Below, piece after piece: positions 33,897 to 42,870 of a stretch of DNA of 64,000 nt. The translations under genes were made by a program, and so were the position numbers. Source of the DNA: Bacteroidota bacterium. Lineage in GTDB: Bacteria > Bacteroidota > Ignavibacteria > Kryptoniales > JAKASW01. Each line of letters begins with the position of its first letter. Position 1 is the first letter of the stretch. The DNA lies in the NCBI GenBank assembly GCA_021845665.1, contig JAJZVO010000013.1, positions 1-64,000 on the forward strand. Direction: 5' to 3'. The notes below the pieces were generated by a model. That model was not told the DNA's origin. It made no database searches and saw only the letters and a program-made list of their open reading frames with translations.

Positions 33897-35807
33897 TCAG
33901 CTTCTCAGGAGATATTGCAGTTTTACGAAAAACTCTCTGCCGGTCTGAACGAAACCGTAAGGCGCTCCGTACCCTTCAAGAGTGTGCGTTGAGCCCGCGT
34001 AGAAAATAGCAAATGCATTCAGCTTGAAACTGAATAACGGATCGATCTCGATCTCCTTCTGGAACTCATCGTACTGACCGATCAGCCGGACGAAAAGTTT
34101 TGTGTTGAATTGGTAGATGCTGACGATTCTTGAGATGTATCCGTCGAAAAGGAGCTGTCCGCCGACAATGTTTGATAACCGCGACCTCGAATAGTCCAGA
34201 GTTACGGAGAGCTTGTTTGTTGGTTTTAGGATGACCTCCGCGCTGATGTCGTGGCCGCGTCCGATGGCCGGCGGGTCGGCGAGGTATACGAAACTTCCGA
34301 TCGCAGCGTTCAGACTTAAAGTGATCGAGCTTGTTGGAACCGAGTAAACGCTGAAGTTCCAGCGATGAACGCCCTTGAAGTCCACGGAGTTGAACATCTC
34401 ATTGTTTACGAGCAAATAACTGACATAAATATTAGTCTGGCTTTTCAGATTCAAATAAAAATCCGGTACGACGAATTCATGCTTCCTCGTCCCCTGGTAG
34501 TCGAATTGTATCGCCGATTCAACATCGGCGCCCCAGTTGTCCAGCAGCCCGTCGTTAGGGTAGAACTCCAGGCTGTGAATCATGTCCAAATTTCTCAGGT
34601 CGTTCGAAAAAACATAACCGTCTTCTGCCTGAAAGGTCGGAGAGTAGTCCGTATATGTCAGGCTGAAACTGTACGTCCGCGCAAGTCTCCTTATCCTGGC
34701 AAGGAAGCCGGTCCCGTCATACTCCTGCCCGTTGCATGCCTTTTTTAAATGCTTGTTGCCGTAATAGCTCCGATCTGAAACGAGGCTCGTGTCATTCAAC
34801 TCGCGGGTGTTCGAAAGGAGGAATTGTCCTTCGAAAGTATAGCTGTGGTCGAAGAACAGGCTCCAATCGACACCTCCGACGTAATTGTGTGCCTTCGTGA
34901 AGTTCCTCACCGTGGCAAGCGCGCCGACGTATGAATCGATACCGAAATTGTAGCTGGCGCGGAGTATGTTTGAGAATGATCTGAATGGCGTCAGGAACGT
35001 GTTGTTGCCGCTGTTGTCCGATACGCTTCCTTCCTCTCCTGCAACGATGAAGGGGGAATTCCTGTCCTCGGCCCCGAGATAGGCAATCGAGAGTGGCCCT
35101 GTCTTTTCGACTACTTTAGCTGCCCCAACGGGATCGTTGATTGTCCTGGAATAATAAGCGTGTATCAGGGTCGAGAAAATATCGCTGCCGTCCATGAAGA
35201 ACGGCCTCTTCTCTGGATAGAAGAGGGCAAATGTGTTGTTGACGCTTATCTGCGCCGCATCCGATTCGACCTGGCTGAAGTCAGGATTTACAACGCCTTC
35301 CAAAGACAGAGTCGGATTCGGGACGAACTTCAAGCCGACGCCGAATCTCCCCTGGACGGCTCCGTTGGAAAAGCCGGAGGTCGGTATTGTGTTGTTGTTT
35401 ATGCTGCCACTCTCGAGCCCCATTGCGTAGGGAAGGATTTCCGCCGACCCAGTAGATTCGAGCCCCTTCAATCCTTTCAGCGTTCCCATCTGGCAAAGGA
35501 GACATGGATCATTCATATTGAGTTTCACCCAGGATATCTGGATCCTGCTTGCTCTCGGAATGTTCCTGATGAATTCTATTCCCCAGTTCTGAACTTTCTT
35601 TGCGGGAAAACGGAGGCTGGCGAATGGGATCGCCATTTCCGCCGTGTAGGCGCTGTCGTTCATGCCGGCTCTCGAATGCCACAGCATATCGAAGCTCATG
35701 TCTTCATTGTTACCGTTCCTGAGGCCGTCCATCTGAACTCCAAAAGGGTTTTCAAACACCTCGTAAGCCCGCTGGTGGTCGTCGTATGTATCCATTATCA
35801 CGCCCAC
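33897..35807 (-). CDS. DUF5916-type outer-membrane protein missing its N-terminus (probable remnant)
   Basis: A 636-residue frame that matches the body of DUF5916 proteins. The end of a CBM9-like domain (GVIMDTYDDHQRAYEVFENPFGVQ, residues 2-25; IPFASLRFP) is followed by a long barrel-like region (LSLEGVVNPDFSQVESDAAQISVN, FYPEKRPFF). Family members carry a signal peptide and about 100-130 more residues of the CBM9 domain before this point; here they are gone. Only 48 bp separate the GTG from the stop of the upstream aminopeptidase, and homology seems to begin in that gap (FDDDF). Without a signal it cannot reach the outer membrane, so it is probably non-functional, although the frame is otherwise intact. 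It is in the same frame as the aminopeptidase. Confidence 0.7.
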   Translation of the reverse strand: MGVIMDTYDDHQRAYEVFENPFGVQMDGLRNGNNEDMSFDMLWHSRAGMNDSAYTAEMAIPFASLRFPAKKVQNWGIEFIRNIPRASRIQISWVKLNMNDPCLLCQMGTLKGLKGLESTGSAEILPYAMGLESGSINNNTIPTSGFSNGAVQGRFGVGLKFVPNPTLSLEGVVNPDFSQVESDAAQISVNNTFALFYPEKRPFFMDGSDIFSTLIHAYYSRTINDPVGAAKVVEKTGPLSIAYLGAEDRNSPFIVAGEEGSVSDNSGNNTFLTPFRSFSNILRASYNFGIDSYVGALATVRNFTKAHNYVGGVDWSLFFDHSYTFEGQFLLSNTRELNDTSLVSDRSYYGNKHLKKACNGQEYDGTGFLARIRRLARTYSFSLTYTDYSPTFQAEDGYVFSNDLRNLDMIHSLEFYPNDGLLDNWGADVESAIQFDYQGTRKHEFVVPDFYLNLKSQTNIYVSYLLVNNEMFNSVDFKGVHRWNFSVYSVPTSSITLSLNAAIGSFVYLADPPAIGRGHDISAEVILKPTNKLSVTLDYSRSRLSNIVGGQLLFDGYISRIVSIYQFNTKLFVRLIGQYDEFQKEIEIDPLFSFKLNAFAIFYAGSTHTLEGYGAPYGFVQTGREFFVKLQYLLRS

Positions 35808-35855
35808 GAAATCGTCATCGAACGGTGGACTTGGAACAACCTCCGGCGAATCCGG

Positions 35856-38279
35856 TTACTTCGCTCTGCTTTTGATTTCAGCGATAGCTTCTTTCACCAT
35901 TTGGACGAGGCGGCCGTCGGACTCGACTTTCATTCGCTCCTTCAGAAGAGGTATCACAGACCTCCCTCCGATTTTACCGAGACCCTTGATTGCCCCCGCC
36001 CGGACCCATATGTAAGGATCGGTGAGGTATTTCGAGAGCAATGCCACCGTCTCCTTGTGGTCCATATCCATGTCTGCCAGCACCGCTATTCCGGCAGTTC
36101 GCAAATATTCAGGCTCACCGTATAATGAATAGTTTACCGCGATCTCGTGTGCCATATTGGGCCGGATACTTGTCAGGTCACGGAGAGCCGTTGTGCGCAG
36201 AATCTGATGGTAGGACCGCCTGTCTAGAGCAGTATATATGACGTGAAGAGCCATGTGGGGATCGACTTCCGAGATAGCGTTGATGGCGGCAGCTCTGACA
36301 AAATAGTTTGTCCTGTTGTAGAAGATTCCCCACATGAGCCTGGCGATCGCCTTGTCGTTTTTGAACTCGCCGAGAGCCTCTATCGCCGCTGTCTGAACCC
36401 TCGGATCTTTATCGTTGACCGCCGCGAGCAACGAGGTCTTCGCCTCATCATTCCTGTATTTCCCGAGCAGCGTAGCGCACTCTTGCCTCACCGCCCAGAA
36501 GTCGTCGTCCTTAAGGGAACTCGCGAGCGCAGTCTCGGCAGTATCCTTGTAGTCGCGCTCAAGCTCCTCGGCGGCACGGATCCTTCCTACGACATCCGCG
36601 TCGTGCATGAGCTGGTATTTCAGCATCGCAGCCGATTTTGAGAAGTAAACCTGGTCAAGCAGCCAGTGCCCCTGGTCGAAGTTTAACATCAGTGGTTTTC
36701 CATTAACGTGGAATAGGTATGTGTTCGAAAGGGAATCGAGCCATACCCTTTTCAGATATGTGGAAAGTGGAGTGACTATCTGGATGTCCACAGGCATTTT
36801 ATAGACGGGAGTCAGGCTGTCGACAGTTTGAATTTGTTCGACGCGCATCTTGACGGTTTCACTTCCCGGGTGGTAGGAGTAGCTGACGTTGAAATCGGGA
36901 TGGCCTCCCTTGTAAAGCCACTCTCTGAAGAACCAGTTCATGTTGTAGCCGGTCGCCTCCGTAATTGCCTGGGCGAAATCGTGCGTATCGACGTTTCTGT
37001 ATTTGTACTCTTTGACATACAGGCGAATCGCCCTGTCGAAGAGCGTGTCACCGAGGAAAAATCTCAGCATGTTGAGCATCGAGGCGCCGCGCGGATAAAT
37101 GTATGTAGTGAAGACGTCGACCGGTCTGGCGTAATGTCTCCAAACTGTCGGCTGGCGCCGGACATTGTCGGCAGCTATTACCTGCTTATGATTGTTATAC
37201 ATCTCATATTCGAATTCCTGTTTTCCAAAAGCGTGTTCCTGGTAAAGCGCTTCGAAATATGTTGCGAAACCTTCGTTCAACCACGAGTTAGCCCAATTTC
37301 GTGTGGTCAGGAGATCGCCGAACCACTGGTGCGCAGTCTCATGGGCTATAAGCGGAACGCTCGAAATCTGTGGCTCCGCATATTCGTCATGAAGCGTGGC
37401 GTCCGTCAATGTGATGGCTGAAACGTTTTCCTCGCCCCCCCAGGTGAAGTCGGTTACCGTTGTAAGTGCGAGTTTCTCCCATGGGAAAGGCTGTCCTGTT
37501 ATGTGCGAATAGAATCTTACGATATCCGGCTCACGCTCGAAGTCGGTCTTGATGAGCGATCCATAGCTTGGGTCGCAGTAAAAGTCGATCGGGAGCCTTC
37601 CGAGGTGATCCGTAAATTCTTCGAACTTTCCGGCAATTATGGAGATCAGGTAAACTACGTGTGGTCTCGGCTCGACCCAATCGAATCTCTTTTCAGTACC
37701 GCCATTGACAGCAGTGACCCTCTTCAAGTAGCCGTTGGAGATTACGGTCCAGCTTGCCGGTACTGTCGCGATCATTTCACTTGCCGTGAAGTCGTCAGGA
37801 TAGTCGTGACAGGGGAACCAGTATCTGGCGTCTTCCGGTTCGCTCATGCTCCAGACCTCTGGATTTCTCTTGGGATATCCCTTGTCGGGTGAAATGAAGA
37901 ACAATCCGCGCGACGGCTGCGTCGAATAGGTAATTGTGTAAGTGAGCCTCGCATTTAATCCGTATGGTCTCGGGAAAAATATCGTCAATACTTTCCCGTC
38001 GTACCGGTAATCAAGGGAGACTCCTCTCATAGTAACCCTGTTGATCTTCATGTCCACGGCATTGAGATGAATCGAGTCGAGGGAAGTCCGAAACGGTGTA
38101 ATTGTTTCGGAGACTTTTCCGAATACCGTCTTTGTCGTCATATCAAAGTGCAGCCGTATGATCACGTTGGACATGTGAAATTCCCTGTTGGGTGCGTGAT
38201 GCGCTGGCGGGAGTGTATGGGCAGATGCGATTGAAACTGCCAGGATCACAAATAAGGGCAAAAGGTACTTCTTCATCAC
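35856..38279 (-). CDS. secreted M1-family aminopeptidase with C-terminal HEAT repeats
   Basis: 807 residues with a signal peptide (about 1-20). An N-terminal beta domain, then the gluzincin catalytic domain: exopeptidase motif GGEEN (281-285, in place of GAMEN), zinc site HETAH (313-317) with third ligand Glu336 (NEGFATY), and a late Tyr-containing YPRGASML. From about 590 to the end are HEAT-like repeats (AAIEALGEFKNDKAIARL, AGAIKGLGKIGGRSVIPLL). It should remove N-terminal residues from peptides outside the cytoplasm. It follows the UbiA gene after 52 bp on the same strand. Confidence 0.9.
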   Translation of the reverse strand: MMKKYLLPLFVILAVSIASAHTLPPAHHAPNREFHMSNVIIRLHFDMTTKTVFGKVSETITPFRTSLDSIHLNAVDMKINRVTMRGVSLDYRYDGKVLTIFFPRPYGLNARLTYTITYSTQPSRGLFFISPDKGYPKRNPEVWSMSEPEDARYWFPCHDYPDDFTASEMIATVPASWTVISNGYLKRVTAVNGGTEKRFDWVEPRPHVVYLISIIAGKFEEFTDHLGRLPIDFYCDPSYGSLIKTDFEREPDIVRFYSHITGQPFPWEKLALTTVTDFTWGGEENVSAITLTDATLHDEYAEPQISSVPLIAHETAHQWFGDLLTTRNWANSWLNEGFATYFEALYQEHAFGKQEFEYEMYNNHKQVIAADNVRRQPTVWRHYARPVDVFTTYIYPRGASMLNMLRFFLGDTLFDRAIRLYVKEYKYRNVDTHDFAQAITEATGYNMNWFFREWLYKGGHPDFNVSYSYHPGSETVKMRVEQIQTVDSLTPVYKMPVDIQIVTPLSTYLKRVWLDSLSNTYLFHVNGKPLMLNFDQGHWLLDQVYFSKSAAMLKYQLMHDADVVGRIRAAEELERDYKDTAETALASSLKDDDFWAVRQECATLLGKYRNDEAKTSLLAAVNDKDPRVQTAAIEALGEFKNDKAIARLMWGIFYNRTNYFVRAAAINAISEVDPHMALHVIYTALDRRSYHQILRTTALRDLTSIRPNMAHEIAVNYSLYGEPEYLRTAGIAVLADMDMDHKETVALLSKYLTDPYIWVRAGAIKGLGKIGGRSVIPLLKERMKVESDGRLVQMVKEAIAEIKSRAK

Positions 38280-38331
38280 TCTTCTCCTGGTTTTTGTCGG
38301 GCGAGAACCGGACGTAAGTTGTGAATAATTA

Positions 38332-39153
38332 TCAGACTTTTCCCACTATCAGCGCCACAAGGCCGAAAATCATCATCAGCTTGTAGCCGAAGCTCGCTTC
38401 CGAAAAGTCGTCTCTCATGATAAGCAGGTATGTTATGTAAATTCCGATTGGGAAAATCGTCAGACCACAGACTGTTAGAAACTGGATCGGCAGGATTCCC
38501 AACTGAAAAGCCCCCCAAGCCACGATCAGAAGTATAACTGTCAGAATAATTGAAAGCCACGCGGATGTTCTGGTCCCATACCTGGTGGCTATCGTCCGAA
38601 CACCGATTTCACCGTCGCCTTTAACGTCTTCTGCATCCTTGATTATTTCGCGAATGAGGTTTGCTAGGAAAGCGAAGGCGGCAGCGGGGTACACGTCACG
38701 GATATCCCCCACCGCTGCGCCGCCGTAGAGAAATGCGAGACCGGTAACCGCTGCTACAACAAAGTTGCCGAGGAAGATCACCCGCTTGAATTTGAAACTG
38801 TACATGAACACCAGCACGCCGGCGGCTAATGCAATCGATAGTGTCCAGACATTTACCGCCGCGCTGATGACAAGACCCGACAATGTGGTAATGATATAGA
38901 AATTCGCCGCCTGTCTCGTCGTGAGTTTTCCGGAAACGATGGGACGCTGAGGTCGATTGATCGTATCAATGTCCACGTCGAAGAGATCATTGACGGCGTT
39001 CCCACCGGCGGTAATTAATGATGCGGCGAGCGCAGCCGCAAAAACCGGCAAGCTCCGGCCGATGTCAATTCCGCATAGTATGCTGGCGACTTCCACACTG
39101 AGGAAAGCTATTACTACGTTCCCGATGCGAGCGAGCTTTAAGTACGCTGCCAT
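38332..39153 (-). CDS. UbiA-family prenyltransferase (geranylgeranylglyceryl-phosphate geranylgeranyltransferase type)
   Basis: 273 residues with about eight to nine membrane helices. Both Asp-rich motifs are there: NDLFDVDID (55-63), followed by NRPQRP, and KDAEDVKGD near residue 170. These bind the Mg-diphosphate of the prenyl donor. Overall it looks closest to the archaeal-type digeranylgeranylglyceryl-phosphate synthases that are also widespread in FCB bacteria, rather than to UbiA or MenA proper. The acceptor is not certain. It sits 17 bp after the BamA-like gene on the minus strand. Confidence 0.85.
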   Translation of the reverse strand: MAAYLKLARIGNVVIAFLSVEVASILCGIDIGRSLPVFAAALAASLITAGGNAVNDLFDVDIDTINRPQRPIVSGKLTTRQAANFYIITTLSGLVISAAVNVWTLSIALAAGVLVFMYSFKFKRVIFLGNFVVAAVTGLAFLYGGAAVGDIRDVYPAAAFAFLANLIREIIKDAEDVKGDGEIGVRTIATRYGTRTSAWLSIILTVILLIVAWGAFQLGILPIQFLTVCGLTIFPIGIYITYLLIMRDDFSEASFGYKLMMIFGLVALIVGKV

Positions 39154-39170
39154 TTATTCCCTTTGTGTTT

Positions 39171-40931
39171 TCAAAACCGGTTGACCAGCCCGAAATGTAT
39201 TTTCCCTTGGGTGAAGGAATCCCCTTTTCCCAGGGCAAAGCTGGCTTTCAGAATGCCGAGCCCCGTTTCCACTTGTGCGCCGATGCCGTAGCCGTAAAGC
39301 GTGAACGATGTGGCCGGCGTATCCGCTAGCGGATCGGCCTGCTCGTAAATGTACCCGGCATCGACGAATGTGAACAGGAATGACTCGCGGCCGGTGGCGA
39401 ACCTGTACTCAATGTTTGTCCAGGCGGCCTTCGAGGCGAGAAACTGGTTTTCCAGGTAGCCGCGTATCGTGTTCGTGCCGCCTATCCTGTACATGTCGGT
39501 CTGATCGAGCTCGGTGCCGGTGACCTGCTCGCCATGTAAGCTGATCGCCAGAATCTGCCTCGGCAGAAACTCGTGGTAAATTGAAAGATCGACGTTCAGG
39601 TGCTGTACGTAGTTGGTCAGTCTTGTGTCGGGCTGGATTAGCTGCGATGGCCCGTAAATTCTCTTTTCACCGAATTGGACTTGCGTGTCGTACAGTATGC
39701 CTTTTGTGGGACTGTAAAAATCGTTTCTGGTATCGTAGGTTATGCCGATACCAAGATTGAGAACGCTGCTTTCGTAAACGGAGTAATTGCTTTCGGAACT
39801 AAGTAGCGGCGTTGTGGCAAGGTCACTGACGGAGAGGTTGGCGTTAAGGTTATCGTTGAACGAGAAGATGCCGCTGACGCCGAAGTCTCTTGTGACCGAG
39901 GTGGAATCCTGCTGGCGCTGAGTGAAGCTCAACTGTGCCGTTATCGGCAATCCGAAAATGTAAGGCTCCGCGTACGCAATCTGAAGCTGTTGTGTAAGCT
40001 TCGTTTCCTGGTGCCACTGCGCACTGAACTTCCTTCCGGTCCCGAAAAGGTTCAGCATTGAAATGTTGATCATTCCAGTGAAATATCCCGGTTGGCCGAA
40101 CTGGCCGGGCATATATCCGATTATTCCGTCGAATGTATTTGTATTTCCCTCGGCGACCCTCATCAATATCCCGGTCGTGTCGCCGCTCTCGAAAAGCTCG
40201 GGCTCGCTGACGCTCCTGAAGAACCCGAGTTTCTCGACGCGCTGTCTCGCCTGACTCAATTCATTCTCATTGTAGTAAGAACCTGGCGGAATGCTCAGCG
40301 CCCTGAGAATAACGTAGCTCCTAGTCTCTGTGTTTCCTTCGATACGGACCGCCTCGATGCGTATCCGTTTACCTTCGTGAACGCCGAGCGATACACAGAG
40401 AGAATCATGGCCGTCGTTCCTGTATATATACAGGCTGTCGATGGATATCCTTGCAAGCGGAAATCCGTCCGCATTGTATCTCTTAAGGATATAGTCGAAG
40501 TCACCTTCAAGTACGGCCTGGTCGAATGGTTGCCCTCGTCTCGTGTTCATCTCTTCAGTGAGCCTCGCGTAGGACATGAATTTGTTTCCATGGATTAGAA
40601 TCCTGCCGACGACGATGCGCGGACCTTCCGTCACAAAAATTTCGAGGCGGGACTGGCCGGAGTCTTGCGGTACTTCGACACGGAACGAATCGACTCTGAA
40701 GAGTAAGTATCCGTGTGAGTAATATGTCTCGCTCAGTTGAGAAATGCCGGATCTTATTCGTGAAGTATCGGTGGCGCTGAAGCCGAGCGGCTGGAAATCT
40801 TCTGCAAGCGTAGGATCGCTGAATGCAGAGGTCCCTACAAACTTCAGCGATGTTATTTTCGGTTGCGCTCTCAAGTCCGCCGCAAAAACAAAAATGATAC
40901 ATAAAAAAACGACTGCTAAAGGAAACTTCAT
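39171..40931 (-). CDS. BamA/TamA-like outer-membrane protein with POTRA domains
   Basis: From ATG 40931 it is 586 residues with a clean signal peptide (MKFPLAVVF ... RAQ, about 23 residues); a further ATG at 40958 only adds nine polar residues. About three POTRA domains follow (residues 25-270: VGRILIHGNKFMSYARL, RIEAVRIEGNTETRSYVILRAL), then a 16-strand-type barrel with the Omp85 motif TIRGY (from GGTNTIRGYLENQF) and a final Phe (LVNRF). It is shorter than true BamA, which has five POTRAs and about 800 residues, so it is more like TamA or another Omp85 family member. It heads a run with ubiA and the M1 peptidase. Confidence 0.9.
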   Translation of the reverse strand: MKFPLAVVFLCIIFVFAADLRAQPKITSLKFVGTSAFSDPTLAEDFQPLGFSATDTSRIRSGISQLSETYYSHGYLLFRVDSFRVEVPQDSGQSRLEIFVTEGPRIVVGRILIHGNKFMSYARLTEEMNTRRGQPFDQAVLEGDFDYILKRYNADGFPLARISIDSLYIYRNDGHDSLCVSLGVHEGKRIRIEAVRIEGNTETRSYVILRALSIPPGSYYNENELSQARQRVEKLGFFRSVSEPELFESGDTTGILMRVAEGNTNTFDGIIGYMPGQFGQPGYFTGMINISMLNLFGTGRKFSAQWHQETKLTQQLQIAYAEPYIFGLPITAQLSFTQRQQDSTSVTRDFGVSGIFSFNDNLNANLSVSDLATTPLLSSESNYSVYESSVLNLGIGITYDTRNDFYSPTKGILYDTQVQFGEKRIYGPSQLIQPDTRLTNYVQHLNVDLSIYHEFLPRQILAISLHGEQVTGTELDQTDMYRIGGTNTIRGYLENQFLASKAAWTNIEYRFATGRESFLFTFVDAGYIYEQADPLADTPATSFTLYGYGIGAQVETGLGILKASFALGKGDSFTQGKIHFGLVNRF

Positions 40932-41037
40932 CCTATTTTGAAAATAAGGCGAGAACATGAGAAGAAACAGGGGCGAACATCGGGCAATGCTCGCTTATCC
41001 TCAAGAAGGGTGCCCGGGCCGATTCTCCCGGACTTTC

Positions 41038-42825
41038 CTACCTATGATAATTCTGGATCGGCTTCACCCCGAGCTGGCCTGCCTGCAGCGATTTGATCGC
41101 CTTCACCGCCGCGGATGCCGCCGAGAGGGTAGTCGCAAATGAGACCTTGTGCTCGATTGCTGCCCATCCGATCGCGTATTCGTCGTAACGCGCCTCTTCT
41201 CCGAAAGGCGTGTTTACTATGAACTGTATCTTCCCGTTCTTTATGAAGTCGACTATGTTCGGCCTTCCTTCGCTAACCTTGAATATCTTCTCGTTAGCTA
41301 TGCCATGCTCACTGAAAAATCTGGCAGTCCCCTCGGTGGCTATAACTTTGAAGCCGAGTCCGATGAAATCGCGAGCGATCTCGATCGTCGATCCATTCTT
41401 GTCATTGTCGTTCACGCTGAACAGAACGCACCCTGTCTTCGGAAGGGGATTGCCCGCAGCCGCCTGCGACTTTGCGTACGCTGCCCCGAAATTTGTGTCG
41501 ATCCCCATGACCTCCCCAGTGGATCTCATCTCGGGCCCGAGGAATACTTTGACGCGCGTGAACCTGTTGAAGGGAAACACCGCCTCCTTTATCGCTATGT
41601 GCTTGAAATCGCCGTTAACGGGTCCGACTCCCATCTCTTTGAGTTTCTTTCCGAGCATTATCTTCGCGGCGATCTTGGCAAGCGGCAGCCCGATGCTCTT
41701 GCTTACAAAAGGCACGGTCCGGCTTGCTCGAGGGTTGACTTCGATGACGTATACGACATCGTCTTTCATCGCAAACTGAATGTTCATCAGCCCGACGACG
41801 TTCAGCCCTTTCGCCAGCATGTGTGTGTAATCCTTCAGCTCCTGAAGACACTTGTCGGTTATCATATATGGAGGGATCACCGCTGCGCTGTCGCCGGAAT
41901 GTATCCCTGCTTCCTCGATGTGTTCCATTATGGCGCCGATCACTACATCGTCGCCATCCGCGACGGCGTCTACATCGAACTCGAACGCATCCTCCAGGAA
42001 CCTGTCGATCAGCACCGGCTTGCCGGGGGAGATGTCTGCCGCGGTCTGCATGTATTGCCTGAGAGACTCTTCGTTGTAGCAGATTTCCATGGCGCGGCCT
42101 CCAAGCACATACGATGGGCGAACCAGCACAGGGTATCCAATAAGCGAAGCCACGTCTGTCGCCTCTGCCACCGAGTATGCGGTCCCGAATTCCGGGTGTG
42201 GTATCTTCAGCTTCCTGAGAAGCTCACCGAACCGTTTCCTGTCCTCCGCCACGTCTATTCCATCCGAGCTCGTGCCGAGAATCTTTACGCCGGCCTCTTC
42301 CAGGGGCTTTGCAAGCTTGAGGGGTGTCTGTCCGCCGAAGCTCACGATGATCCCATCGGGCTTCTCGACGTCGATCACGTTCATGACATCCTCGAATGTC
42401 AGAGGCTCGAAGTAAAGCTTGTCGGCTGTATCGTAATCCGTCGATACCGTCTCGGGGTTGCAGTTGAGCATGATCGCCTCGTAACCCTCTTCGCGGGCGG
42501 CTATCACGCCGTGTACGCAGCAGTAGTCGAATTCGATTCCCTGGCCGATCCTGTTGGGGCCGCTCCCGAGAATGATCACTTTCTTCTTCGCGCTCTGGAC
42601 AGACTCGGTCTCCTCCTGGTATGTCGAAAAATGGTATGGCGTCTCTGCTTCGAATTCAGCTGCACATGTGTCCACCGTCTTGAAGACCGGAATGATGTTG
42701 TTCTTCTTGCGAAATTCCCTTATTGCATTTTCCGATCTCCCGAGCATCTCCGCGATTTGCCGGTCCGAGTAACCGAGACGCTTGGCTTTCAACAAAATTT
42801 CCGTATCGAGGGGTTTCTTCTTCAT
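41038..42825 (-). CDS. carB2: carbamoyl-phosphate synthase large chain, C-terminal half (separate gene)
   Basis: From ATG 42825 it is 595 residues. It holds the end of the oligomerisation domain (LLKAKRLGYSDRQIAEMLG), the linker FKTVDTCAAEFEAETPYHFSTY, the second ATP-grasp (carbamate kinase-like) domain with VIILGSGPNRIGQGIEFDYCC and RPSYVLGGRAMEI, and the C-terminal MGS-type allosteric domain (IEIARDFIGLGFKVIATEGT). The N-terminal half is a separate gene 45 bp upstream, in the same frame but separated by two in-frame stops (TGA, TAA). Together they cover the whole 1070-residue protein with no missing domain, so a working two-chain enzyme is plausible. Confidence 0.93.
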   Translation of the reverse strand: MKKKPLDTEILLKAKRLGYSDRQIAEMLGRSENAIREFRKKNNIIPVFKTVDTCAAEFEAETPYHFSTYQEETESVQSAKKKVIILGSGPNRIGQGIEFDYCCVHGVIAAREEGYEAIMLNCNPETVSTDYDTADKLYFEPLTFEDVMNVIDVEKPDGIIVSFGGQTPLKLAKPLEEAGVKILGTSSDGIDVAEDRKRFGELLRKLKIPHPEFGTAYSVAEATDVASLIGYPVLVRPSYVLGGRAMEICYNEESLRQYMQTAADISPGKPVLIDRFLEDAFEFDVDAVADGDDVVIGAIMEHIEEAGIHSGDSAAVIPPYMITDKCLQELKDYTHMLAKGLNVVGLMNIQFAMKDDVVYVIEVNPRASRTVPFVSKSIGLPLAKIAAKIMLGKKLKEMGVGPVNGDFKHIAIKEAVFPFNRFTRVKVFLGPEMRSTGEVMGIDTNFGAAYAKSQAAAGNPLPKTGCVLFSVNDNDKNGSTIEIARDFIGLGFKVIATEGTARFFSEHGIANEKIFKVSEGRPNIVDFIKNGKIQFIVNTPFGEEARYDEYAIGWAAIEHKVSFATTLSAASAAVKAIKSLQAGQLGVKPIQNYHR

Positions 42826-42870
42826 TTTATCCTGGTTCAATGCTTACTCTTGTCTGTTGGGGGTACCATT

